This document shows, in pieces, positions 1 through 10,600 of a stretch of DNA of 64,000 bases (the first letter of the stretch is position 1; the number at the start of each line of letters is the position of its first letter). The stretch spans positions 310,001 through 374,000 of the forward strand of contig JAEHOE010000080.1 in NCBI GenBank assembly GCA_016858145.1, read 5' to 3'. Below the pieces are notes generated by a model. That model saw only the letters and a list, made by a program, of their open reading frames with translations. It did not search any database and was not told where the DNA came from. The DNA is from Edaphochlamys debaryana. Its lineage: Eukaryota > Chlorophyta > Chlorophyceae > Chlamydomonadales. The position numbers were made by a program, and so were the translations under genes.

Positions 1-347
1 CCGGCGGCATCGCCGGCGCCGACTACTACCACGGCTACTCCCCCAGCCGCCCCACCACCGCCCCCTCCTTCCTGCCCTCCGCGCCCCAGCCCAACGTCGT
101 CATCGTCACCGGCAACGGCGCCGGCGGCGGCGCGGGCGTGGCTGCGGCGGCGGCCGCTGGGGCAGCGGCGGGCGCCGCCTCCGCTCACCAGCAGCAGCAG
201 CAGGCGGAGCGGGAGCGGGAGGTGCGGGAGGCGGAGGAAGGGGAGGAGCGCGGGGCCATGGTGGACCAGGCGCTGCTGAGCTCCATTGCGGCGCTGAGGC
301 ACCGGCAGCAGCAGTACATGGACGCAGCGAGGCTGGGGCCGGTGTGA
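1..347 (+). CDS. C-terminal end of an unrecognised protein (5' cut by window)
   Basis: The frame beginning at base 3 is open from the window edge to a TGA at 345-347, giving about 114 residues. The visible part starts with a Gly/Tyr/Ser/Pro-rich stretch, passes through an Ala/Gly run and five glutamines, and ends in a charged helix (EREREVREAEEGEER) followed by a Leu/Gln-rich helix. No catalytic motif or recognisable domain is visible, so I assign no function. The reading frame, the codon bias and a TGTAA signal about 300 bp downstream support a real gene end. Whether 1-347 is one exon or the tail of a longer exon cannot be decided here. Confidence 0.6.
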   Translation, partial: GGIAGADYYHGYSPSRPTTAPSFLPSAPQPNVVIVTGNGAGGGAGVAAAAAAGAAAGAASAHQQQQQAEREREVREAEEGEERGAMVDQALLSSIAALRHRQQQYMDAARLGPV

Positions 348-915
348 CGGAGCTTTGGGGGTGCGTGGGGGCGAGGGAGGAGGGGCGGGAACGACGGGGT
401 TGGGCCCGGGGCGTGTGCAGTGGTATGACGGACCGGGGACACGAAAGTATATTTGACCAGACCCGGACGATGGAGGGGGAGGGGGGCGGACCATGGCCCT
501 GAGTAGGGGCTGAAAGCGGGCGCGGGGCGTCGGGGGGTGTCGGGGCAAACGGGGGGGCAGATGCGTGTGGGCAGCACGGCGCGACGACGTCGGTCTCGGA
601 CTCCGAACCAGCCAGCCGCGAGGCAGGCCCTGGGCTGCGATGCTGTCTTGTAACTTTGCTCGAGAGCCTGCTGCGAACTAAACTCTGTACACTCAGCACG
701 AACCGCGGTGTCGGACCCGCGCGGGTCGATGACGAGCAGCTGTGCCGCGACCACCTCCCCGCCTCCGCACGAGCGCTGTAGGCCTTCAGAGCTATAGCTG
801 TAGCGAAACAGCGCCCCACACCGCGGTCGGCATCGCGATATCCTACCTCGGCCGAGGGCCCCGCACGAGTTTCTTTCGCGCACCGCAGCACGCCCCTCGC
901 TGCCTCCCTGCCGCA
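348..915. other. 3' UTR of the first gene plus intergenic DNA and 5' leader of the next
   Basis: No ORF here looks coding. It holds a TGTAA signal at 649-653 for the upstream gene. The last part, before the ATG at 916, is the presumed promoter and 5' leader of the next gene. I see no repeat or RNA gene. Confidence 0.5.
649..653 (+). terminator. TGTAA polyadenylation signal
   Basis: TGTAA lies 302 bp after the stop at 347. This pentamer is the usual polyadenylation signal of volvocine algae, so it probably ends the first transcript. The position is a prediction only. Confidence 0.45.
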
Positions 916-3900
916 ATGCGGCGCACCCGCGCCTCGGCGGCCGCAGCTGCGGCGGTTGCCGCTGCCGCCGAGGCCTCCCCGGGCGCCTCGCCGCCGGGTG
1001 GCAGCACCCCGCGCGGCCGCGGCCGGGGCCGCAGGCGCAGCGCCAAGCCCGGCCAGGAGCTGATCGGTCGGCGCGTGTCGGTGCCGCTCAAGGAGCTGAT
1101 TGGGGGCTACGTGGGCCCCGGAAGCGACGTCGCAGAGGGCGTGGTCAAGGTGGGTGGGTCAAACCCGCGCCCCCGGCTGTCGCTGGGTCGGGTCAGGAAG
1201 CCTCCTGCGCGCTCTGCCAGCCAGCTTATAGCCTGCGTCGTTGCCAGCCTACTCGGACCGTGCCTCTAGGGCAGACGGGAGGGCCGTGATCATACTCCTG
1301 ACGAGGGTATGCTTGCTTAGGCCGGCGCTCTCCGCTCTGGCGCCCTCCGCCCCGTCCCCGCCCCCAGGCCCACGACAAGTCCCACCGCGGCTGCCTGGTG
1401 CTGAGCGTGCGCGGCTTCCGGGAGCGCTTCTGGCAGCCCCTGGACACCGTGCGGCGCTGGGCGGCGGCGGCGGAGGGCGAGGAGGGCGAGGAGGATGAGG
1501 ACGGTGAGGAGGAGGAGCTCCCCAGCGGGGAGCTGAGCGAGAGCGAGGAGGAGAAGCCCGACACGACAGAGGGGGAGGAGGAAGGGGAGGAGGAAGGGGA
1601 GGAGGAGGAAATGGCCAGCGAGGAGGAGCGGCCGGACCAGGGCATGGGCATGGGGGCCATGACGGGCCTGCGCCTGACTCGCTCCGCGGCCCGCGCGGGG
1701 GGTGGGGCGGGGGCGGGTCAGGCTGCTGCTGCTGGCGGGGCTGTGGAGTCCAAGCCGGGGGCCAAGCGGCGGCAGGCGGCGAGGGCAGCGCCGGCTCGGC
1801 TGCCGCCTGCCGTGCGGCAGAGCCGGCGGCTGCGAGGCGCTGCCGCGAGTGCGGAGGAGGAGGAGGAGGAGGGAGAAGTGGTGGAGGAGGAAGCCAGCAG
1901 CGAGGAACCGGATTCCAGCCAGGAGGAGGCCGAGGAGGAGGAGGAAGCGGCAGGGCGTGCACCAGTGCGCCGCTCTACCCGCTCCGCCGCCCACGCTTCC
2001 GCCGCCACCGCGGCAGAGGCAGAGGCAGCGGAGACGTCGCTGCGGCGCAGCGGCCGCGAGCGGCGGCGCAGCCTCAAGGCCGCCGCCGCTGAGGCCCTGG
2101 CCGTGGGCCGCCGGCGCTCCAGGCGGGGTGGCGCCCGGGGGGCTGGTGTGGCTGGAGCGGAGGCGTCAGGCGAGGAGGAGGAAACCGAGTTGACGGAGGG
2201 CGAGGACCAGGAGAAGGACCAGGGGACTGAGGAGGAGGTGGACGACGAGGAGGAGGAGGAGGAGGCGCCAGCCGTCAGCGCTCCGGTGCGCCGGTCCGCC
2301 CGGGCCGGTGCCCGCAAGGCCACGGCGGCGCGGACCGCCGCCGCGACAGCGGCAAGGGAGGCCGGGGCCGCAGTGGCAGAGCGGCCGAAGCGAGGCAGGC
2401 CTCCCCGGCGGGTGAGCCCGCTGCCTCGCCGCTCGACGCGGCGGCAGGCGTGGCGGGAGGAGCTGGAGGCTGAGCCGAGCGAGGAGGAGGAGGAGGAGGA
2501 GGAGGGGGAGGAGGTGGGAGAAGAGGAGATGAGCTCGGCAGAGGCGGCCGAGGGCTCTGACGACGTCGAGGACGAGGAGGAGGAGGAGGAGCAGCCCGCG
2601 CCCAAGCGGCAGCGCCGAGCGACTCCCGCCGCGGCCGCCGCCGCTCTGGCTGCCCGCAGCAGCACCCGCCGCAAGCGCGGCACCGGCCGCCGCGGGGCCA
2701 GGAGCACCCGTGCCCCCCGGGGCCACACCAACAAGAGCGAGGTGGCGGACCTGATTGACCAGGTGGGGCTGTGGGCAGGTGGGGGTACAGGGTGGGCCCG
2801 TGGGGGGCGGGGCGTAAGGGCGATGGGCGGGATGGACAGGTTGGCTGGCGAGCAGGAAGGTCAAGGCTAGCAAGGCAGGTGGCGACGGGCAGATAAGGCA
2901 GGGCCGGAATAGTGAGGAGCGAGGCAGGGTGTGAAGGCCTCGGCGACTGCCAGCGAGTACGCGTCAACCTGTACCTCCCGCCTGCACACAGCCGCCAAGC
3001 CTGCCTTGAAGATCCCACACCTGCGGCGTCACCCCTCTGGTTCTTCACCCCCTCCCCTCCCCTGCGCTCCCAGGTCTTGGACGTCCCCGGCTCCGTGTTC
3101 GGCCTGGACGTCCCCGACCTCTTCTACCGCGCCCGCGTGCTGGGGCCGGACAACGCGCACGCGGGCAGCGCGGTGCTGCGGCTGCTGTACGAGCGGGGCC
3201 CGCGGTGGGCCTGGGCGGGGGGCGGGGGCGGAGGGGTGTGGGTTGTGAATGCATGTAGCTTTAGGCCGTACGTGGGGGCCAGCATGACTCAAGGATGTGC
3301 AGCAGTTGGCAATTCGCGGGCCATCCGCGATGTGTCATGGGGTTTTTGCTTGGCTTCCCCAACTACCCGTGGCCGCAGGTACTACTTCCCGGTAGACTCA
3401 GTGCGCGGCTGGCTGGAAGCCACACGCGCACGTGCACCGGCGGCGGAGGCGGAGGCGGCGGAGGCGGGGCCGTCGGCGGCCAGGGCAGCGGCAGCTCCGG
3501 GGGCCGAGGCAGGGGAAGGCTCGGGAGCAGCGGGCGGGCAGCGCCAGACGGCGCAGCGGCGGCAGCGGCGGGTGGAGGATAGCGGCGCGGTTGGGGCCGC
3601 CACAGCAGGTCCGCAGGCGCAGCCTCAGGCGGCTGCGCCAAGCGCTGGGGCAGCGCCGTCGGCCGAGGGCGGGGACAGGCGGAGGTCCCAGCGGCGGCGG
3701 CGAGGCAGTGCCGCGGCCAGCGGACCGGCAGTCGCCCTTCCGCCGTCCACCACAGGTGTGTGCATCGGGGTATTGGTTGATTTGCGTTCCACTCGCTGTG
3801 CATCTTGCGTTGGGTGCAGATGGATGCCTTACAGCTGCATCTCCTCCCGTCTCTTTCCCGTTCGCAGGCGCAGGCGCCGACCGATTCGCCGCGGAGGTCC

Positions 3901-6900
3901 TCACGTCCCTGTCCTCCGGCTCTGCGGGCGGCGCCCGCGGCGGCGGCGGCAAGCCCAGCTTCACCGCCGGCGACGAGGCCACGTCCCCGCAGGGCCAGGC
4001 CAAGGCCAAGGCCCCCAACGCCCCCACCGGCCCCACCGCCCCCGCCCCCGCCCGGAGGCGCACTCGCTCCTCTGCGGCCGCCGCAGACGAGCCCTCCGAA
4101 CCCGCCTCAAACCTGCCCAGCTCTTCAGGAAGGCAGGGCAGGGGAAGAGGCGGGGCAGCATCGGGGGCCGCCGAGGCCGCGGGCGCGGGTCCGTCGCAGC
4201 CGTCTGGCACGGGCGTCGGCGGTCGCGGCAAGCGACGGGCGGCGCGTGCCTCCGCCGCCGCCACCCCCCCGGCCCCGCAGGTGCAGGCGGGAGGTGGCAG
4301 TGGCGGCGCCGCCGAGGGCCTCACTGCGCCTCCGGCCGGCGGCCTTGAGCTCATGGCTAACGCAGCGGAGCTGGCGGGGGCGGGGGCCGGCGGCACCGCT
4401 GCCGCCGCCGCCACGGGCGCCGCCGGCGGCGATGACGTGGCGTCGCCGGAGGCGCTGGCGGCGGTGGCGGCGGCGGCGCGGAGCCTGCAGCACGGTCGCG
4501 CGACGGTGTTCTCTCCGGGTGAAGGAGAGGGCCAAGGCAGGAAGCCGGCCGGGCCTGACGGCGCCGGCGCCGGCGGCGCGATTCTGGGCCTGGCGGAGGC
4601 GCGGCGGAAGGTGGCGGAGGCGAAGCAGCTGGCGGCGGAGGCGCCTGAGGCCGTGCTGGCGGCGGCGGGGCTGACCGGTGGCGGCGGCGCGGGGGGCGAC
4701 GACGCCTCAATGGTACCGCAGGAGGTGGTCGAGGACATCGCCCTCTCTGTGACGGGCGCGGCGGCGCAGCTGGCGGCGGCGCAGGCAGCGGTGCGGGGCG
4801 AAGCGGCGCCGGAAGCCGCACCGCCCCCGGCGGCACCTCAGCCTGATGGAGGCCCGGCGGAGCCACAGGCGGCCCCTTTGGCGCCAAACGCTGGCGAGGA
4901 GCCAACGCCGCACGAGGGCACGACCCCTGCCAAGCCAGCCCTTGCGGATACAAACTCCGCTGACGGCGGCGGCGGCACCAGCACTGCCCCGCCGCCGCCG
5001 CCGGCGCCTTCTCAAGGCTCCGCTGGGGCCAGCCCACCGGCACCCTCACCCGCCAACGCTCCGCCCCCGCCGGCCTCCCTAGGACTGACGGGGATCTCCC
5101 CGCCGGCCCACGCCCCTGCCAACGCACGGTCACCCGCGGTCATCGGTAGCCAGGGCGGCGGCACAGGCAGGCCCAGCCCCGCGGCGGCGGCGGCAGCGGC
5201 AGCGGCGGCCGCAACCGCTGCCGCCAGGGCCGCCTCTGATGCGGCCAACCTGCGGCGAGCCTCCCTGGGGCTGGCGGCTGCTGCCCCTGAGCCCAAGGAG
5301 GGGGCCAAGGCGCCATCACCGCAACCCAAGCCCGCGGCGCCGCTGGCGCCGCCGCCGCCTCGCCAGCAGTCGCGCACGCCTCCTGCCGCCGAGGCGAGCG
5401 GCCTGGCGGTGGTGGCAGAGCTGGCGGAGGCGGTCCTGGCGGCGGAGGTTGACGCTGACGGCGGCGGCGGTGGCGGCGGCAGCGGTGCTGGCGGCGCCAC
5501 CGGGCGAGTGGACCCGGCGGAGGCCGTGGCGGCGGTGGCGCGCAGCTTCCAGCACCTTCGCCCGACGGTTCCGGGTCACGAGGCGGGTACGGCGGGCACT
5601 GACGCAGACGACGACGCGGCAGAGACTGACGGCGGCGGCGGGAAGCGCAGCTCAGCCGCCGCCGCTGCCCCCGTCTTGCGGCTGATGGACGCCAAGGTCC
5701 GGGTGGCGGAAGCGAAGCAGCTGGCGGCGGAGGCGCCCGAGGCGGTGCTGGCGGCAGCGGGGCTGCTGGGGGCCGGCGGCGGCGGAGGCGGCGGTGGTAC
5801 CGCTGAAGCGGCCGCGACGGCGGGGGCGGCGGGGGCGGCGGCGGCGACGGAGGCTGGCGAGGTTTCGGAGGAGGTGGCGGAGGATCTGGCGCTAATGATG
5901 ACGGGGGCAGCGGCGGAGCTGGCGGAGGCGGAGGCTGCGGTACGCGGCGAGTCTGTGCCGCCGCCGCCGCTGCCACCGCTTGAAGACAAGCACGGTGCCG
6001 CCGGCGGCAGTGGCGGCGGCGGCGACGAGCAGCTGGCGGCGGCGCTCCGGGTGGACTCCGCCGCCGTGCCGCCGCCGCCGGGTGCCCTGGCGGCGGCGGC
6101 GGACGCTGTTGCTCACCTCAGCTCAGCTCTAGAGGAAGGAGCCGCGGCGGCCGCCATTGCTGCCGGCGACGGCCCTCCGTCGCGGTCGGCCTCGCCTCCG
6201 CCGCCCCTCATGGTGCCGCCGCTGCCTCACATGTGGTCTGCTGCGGCGTCCCAGCCTGGCGAGGCCGCGCCACGGGCTGCAGAGCCCCTGACGCAACCGC
6301 CTGCGGACGACGGGGCCAAGCAGCCATCCCCGCAAACGGCGGGGGAGGGAAGAGGGTATGGCTTTGACCCGGCGGCGGTGACGGCAGCCGACGTGGCCAC
6401 TGCTGCCGCGGAGCTGCGAGACGCCGTCAACGCCGCCGCCGCTGCAGCGGCGCCCTTCGGCTCCGCCGGCGGCTCGCTGGGCCTGCCGGGCGCCGCCGCT
6501 GCCGGCTTCAACGGCCTCGACGGCGGCGGCAGGTACGACCCGCTGCTCGACAACGACGCGCCGCTGCCCGACGGCGCCGCCGCCGACGGCGACGGCCCGG
6601 GCGCCCGCGGCACCCGCCTGACGGCCCTCAGCCGCACGCTCTCCGCGCACCAGCCCGCACCCGTCATGCTACCGGCGCCGACGCCTCCGCCGTCGTCCCC
6701 TGGAGCCGCCGCGCCTCCGCCAGCGCCAGGCTCAGCGGCTCCGCCGGCGGAAGAGTCAGGGCCGGCGGAGGGCATCACAGCGGCGGCGCCAGAGGCGGAG
6801 GCTGCGCCCGGGGACACGCCCGCGGCGACGGCTCCCGCAGCGAACCCGGAGCCCGGGCGGGAGTTTCCCTCTGCGGACGAGGATCCGGTGACGGGGCTGG

Positions 6901-6998
6901 AGGTGGACGACCTAACGCGGCAGAACTTTCCGGGAGAGGTGGCGCAGCTGGCAGACACGTGCCTCGGCTGCCTGGAGGCGGCGCAGCAGACGCAGTGA
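916..6998 (+). CDS. Large nuclear-type protein with two barrel-like repeats and acidic/basic tracts
   Basis: Five exons join in frame to 1755 aa: 916-1149, 1368-2762, 3074-3204, 3379-3755, 3868-6998. Residues about 52-110 (RVSVPL ... FWQPLDTVRRW) and 544-598 (VFGLDVPD ... YYFPVDSVRGWL) look like two copies of one small beta-rich domain ending in a shared P-(L/V)-D-(T/S)-V-R-x-W motif, possibly a Tudor/SH3-type barrel (inference). Between them lie long Glu/Asp runs alternating with Arg-Ser-Arg/Ala clusters (RRSTRSAA, RRSARAGA). The last exon, 3.1 kb long, is Ala/Gly/Pro-rich and carries a duplicated helical module. The composition suggests a chromatin or RNA-associated nuclear protein, but I recognise no family. 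The start at 916 was chosen because the low-complexity frame opens there and nothing upstream is coding-like. The splice between 3755 and 3868 could instead use 3874, which is also in frame. Confidence 0.75.
4440..4800 (+). repeat. Intragenic helical module, copy 1
   Basis: Encodes SPEALAAVAAAARSLQH, then a Gly-rich spacer, then VAEAKQLAAEAPEAVLAAAG and a second helix (QEVVEDIALSVTGAAAQLA) ending in AAVRGEA. The same order recurs at 5509-5952, so this is one duplicated module inside the last exon of the 916-6998 gene. Confidence 0.75.
5509..5952 (+). repeat. Intragenic helical module, copy 2
   Basis: Second copy of the module: PAEAVAAVARSFQH, spacer, VAEAKQLAAEAPEAVLAAAG, a longer Gly-rich insert, then EEVAEDLALMMTGAAAELA and AAVRGES. 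The core of 20 residues is identical to copy 1, while the spacers differ in length. Confidence 0.75.
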
Positions 6999-7676
6999 AA
7001 GGGGGGTGAATTGCGGGAGGAGGGGTCATCAGTCAAGGGCAAGAGGGGCACGAACGGCGCAAAGCGAGGAGAGACTGGACGATGGGGTGAAAGGTTGACC
7101 ATGACAGTGTTGAGGCAAGGAAAGGGCAAGCCGACTGCTGGGATGGAGTGACGGTTGGGGCGGATGAGGAGCAGCAGGGCGGTGCAGGGAAGAGATGCTG
7201 GACTGGAAGAAGGAATGGCACGGCGGCGTTGAAAGTTGTTCACGTCCTGCCCACGTCCTGCCAGCAAGGTGGGGGTTGGGTGCCACAGGTGCGCAGCGGC
7301 GATCTGGGATTGACTGAAGAGGTTCAGGATATGCGCCGCGGTGGCGGGGTTGGGTTTGGCACGCCCGGACCCGGTCAAGAGCCATCGCCCCCCCCAGCCC
7401 GAACACAAAGCCTGCGCTACATGTCACTTCTCCACTCTTCGCACGATGGATTACTCTGTCTAGCCTCACTCGACCCTGCCGTTCCATCCGCAATTCCATC
7501 TCAGCTCTTATGCGAGCCCAGGGTTTATTAGCTGCATCCGAGTACCCGCTGAGTATTGTCTAGTATGCGGTAACACAGAGGCACAGGGGAGACAGCTCGG
7601 AGAGCTGTCCCCGCTCTTGCCTACTTGGCGCATTTGGAGCGCCTCGGAGGACGTAGGAGCCGTCGACCGGTCGAAG
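6999..7676. other. 3' UTR and intergenic DNA between the 916-6998 gene and the HECT ligase gene
   Basis: No coding-like ORF in a supported model and no clear TGTAA. It must hold the end of the upstream transcript and the promoter of the gene starting at 7677. No repeat is evident. Confidence 0.4.
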
Positions 7677-10600
7677 ATGGAGGTAGCATCTCGCTCGATA
7701 TATAGCGGGCTGCCGCTGAGCGAGCAGCGCGAGGTCTTTACAAAGGAGGTCACCAAGTAAGGGCTCTGAGCGTGATGTGCCCTGTTTCTGGCATGCTTTC
7801 GTCGTCGTTCGGTGAGATAAGGATGAGGGCTCGGCCCGCTGCTTTGCCCCAGGGCCTTCAACGCTCTTCGGGAGCGCGACATGGACCCCAACGAGGCGTG
7901 TGCGCTGGCTCTCAAGGTCGCAGCGGGAGTAGGTACGTCTAATCTCCAGCACCAGGCGACCTCTCTGGTCCCGGCTCGCTCCCACCACGCCCCACCATCC
8001 ATCCCTTCTCCCGCCCAGCCGAGCTGCCCCCCACGCCCGAGGAGCTGGCTCGGCGCCTGCACTCGGAGGCCGGGGCCCCTCTGGGCCAGCTGTGCTCCCA
8101 CGTGACGCGCTTCTTCGCCTCCTCGCACTGCCTGCAGGCGGCCTTCTGGCCCAAGCAGGTGCGGGCGGGGACATAGGGGTTAGGCGGCAGGAGTCGGGCA
8201 TACGGGCAACGGCCATAGCAAAGCCACGCAATGGCTTACCGCCGGCCCCACATTGAGGGGGTCAAACGTAATGCCACAGAGTTGGCGCAGTGGCACTTTG
8301 GGCTATGGCACTGCCTGGCTGCATCTGAACCTCCCCCTCCCTGCCGGCACGACTGTCCCCGCAGAAGACCAGCCCCGCCTGCCCCCTGGACTTCGCTGCC
8401 ATAGCGTCTCTGTACGACACCGTACTCGGATGCGGATCCGCGGCCACGCCCTCCGGCCGCGAGGGGCCCTGCCCCACGCCGCCCCCCGGCGGCCCGCCCT
8501 CCCGCTCCGCCTCCCTCTCCTCCACCGGGGGTCCAGGGGGCCCAAGCGGCCCCTCCCCCTCCCCTTCCCCCCGCGCATCCGCGGCCTCCCTGTCCCCCGC
8601 CCTTTCGCCTTCCCGAACCTCGTTCCGCTCGGGCCCAGGGGGGACCGGGGCGGGCCCAGGGCCTGGGCCCGGGTCCGCGGGCCTGGCGGTGCATTCCTCG
8701 GCCCTGGGCGCGGCGCTGAGTGCCGGGGTGGAAGGTCTGCTGCTGGCTCTGGGGCAGCTGCCGCACACGGTCAATCCCGGACTGGCACGGCAGGCGAGTC
8801 GGCTAGGAACATGGGGTTGGGGCTGGAGCAGCACGGAAGGGGGCGCAGCACGAGGCTTGTGGAGAGCCTGGAGGAATGCGCGGCTGAGGGGCAGAGTGTT
8901 AGGCTCGACGAGCGCTGTGCCGCCTCTGTCCGCTGCTGCCGACCGCATGCAACATGCGAGTCGCCCACACCGCCCCGCGCAGTTGGGTGTGCTGCTGGCC
9001 AACCCGCTGCTGGACAAGTCGGAGCACCACGAGTGAGGACTTGGGCGGGGTGGCGGAGCGGGGCTGGAGAAGGAGCGGAGGGATGGAGCGGGGGGTACCG
9101 GTATTGGGGCTTGGGGGTCGAGGGCGGGACCTCGTAGCCATGCCCAGCTGCCTTGACGCTATCCCCTTTCGCCCGTCTTGCCCTCCCCCCAGCCTGCTTG
9201 GCTCCCTGGTGGGCTTCATTGGGGGCCTCTCCGCCCCGCAGCGGGCGGCGCTGGGGGAGCTGCTGGCCACCTACCCGGGGGCGGAGATGCGCAGGTGCGG
9301 GGGGGGGGGAAGGGGCGGCGGAGATGCGTAGATGCGGGGGGGAGGCAGTCCGTGAGCGTGGTGACCAGCATTGGGGTGGAGTGCGGCCGAGCTCCGGCAG
9401 ACCGCCCAACCCTAGCCCCCACCCTCCCCTCCCCTCCCCAGGCTGGTCTTCCGGCTGCACGGCTTCATCAGCTCCACCCTGTTCAGGATGCAGGTGGGGA
9501 GGTTCGGGGAGGAGGGAAGGGGGTTGGGTGGACGCAGCGTGGGAGCAGCTATGGTTGGGTATGGGGAGTAAGAGGGGCGAAGTGGTGGACGAGACCGGCG
9601 CTGCACAGGCAGGAAGGGACGCTCTGTCCACACCACTGAGCCCCTGCACCAACGGCCCCTCTCAGCCACCGCTCCCCCTCTCCCCCTCTTCTGCCCCCGC
9701 CGCCCCAGGCCATCACCCGCTCGGTGGAGGACGCCACCCGCCTGCTGGCGCTCCTGCACGGCGCCAACGAGGAGGCGGGGCGCAGGGCGGCGGCCGCGGC
9801 GGAGGCGGCGGACGGGGCCGCGGGCGGGGGCCCGGGCTCCGCCCTGCTACGGTCCCTCATGGCGCCGGGGGCGGCACTGGGCACACCCAGCGCGGACGCG
9901 GGCTCAGCAGGGGCGGGGGCTGGGGCGGGGGCGGAGGCGGGGCCGGGGTCTGTGGAGTGCGGCGAGGGGGGTGCGGCGGGGGCGGGCGCGGCGGCGGTGG
10001 GCGGTGGCCCCGCCGGGTACCGCCCGCTGGAGCCTTCTGCGTTCTACAACGACGCTGTGAACCATGAGGACTTCAACCTCAAGGAGGACTTCCGCAAGTG
10101 GAAGCACGTGAGGCAGGGAGGGGAGTTCGGGCTGGTGCCCTGGGGTGGAGGTTGGTGTTCACGGGCTGCCCGCGGAGTCGAGCATGCGGTGCTGGGATGG
10201 GGCGTCTGGTGATGTGGGGGGGGAAGGGACCGCTGAGAGCCGGGAACGATGGGGACAGTCGAGCATATGGGAGGGTGTTTGGTAGTGTGGGGGAGTTCCT
10301 CGTCGAGTACAGGAGTCGGGTACCGCAGGGAGTGCAGAGTGCAGACCAGAGCTGGTGCCCCCGGGTATTGTGAACCTTCCGTACCTGCCACATAGTTGTG
10401 AACCGCCGCCCCTGCCCCCCCACCCGTACGCACAGCCGCATAAGTACGACTTCTGTTTCTGCAAGTTCCCCTTCATGTACGACCCGGCAGCCAAGGCGCG
10501 GATCCTGCAGATGGAGAACCAGATGAGCCAGGTGCGTGGCTGCGCGCGTGGGTGGTTGCGCGCGTGCTTGCGTGAGCGGAAAGCGGGCTGTGGGCTGTGG

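Noticed and set aside
1249..1962. Long minus-strand ORF rich in Pro/Ser
   Set aside because: It is the antisense of the Glu/Arg-rich exon of the + strand gene. In DNA of this GC content stops are rare on both strands, and no domain or codon bias supports it.
3398..4738. 446-codon minus-strand ORF
   Set aside because: Antisense of the Ala/Gly-rich last exons of the 916-6998 gene, which have consistent splice sites and internal protein repeats.
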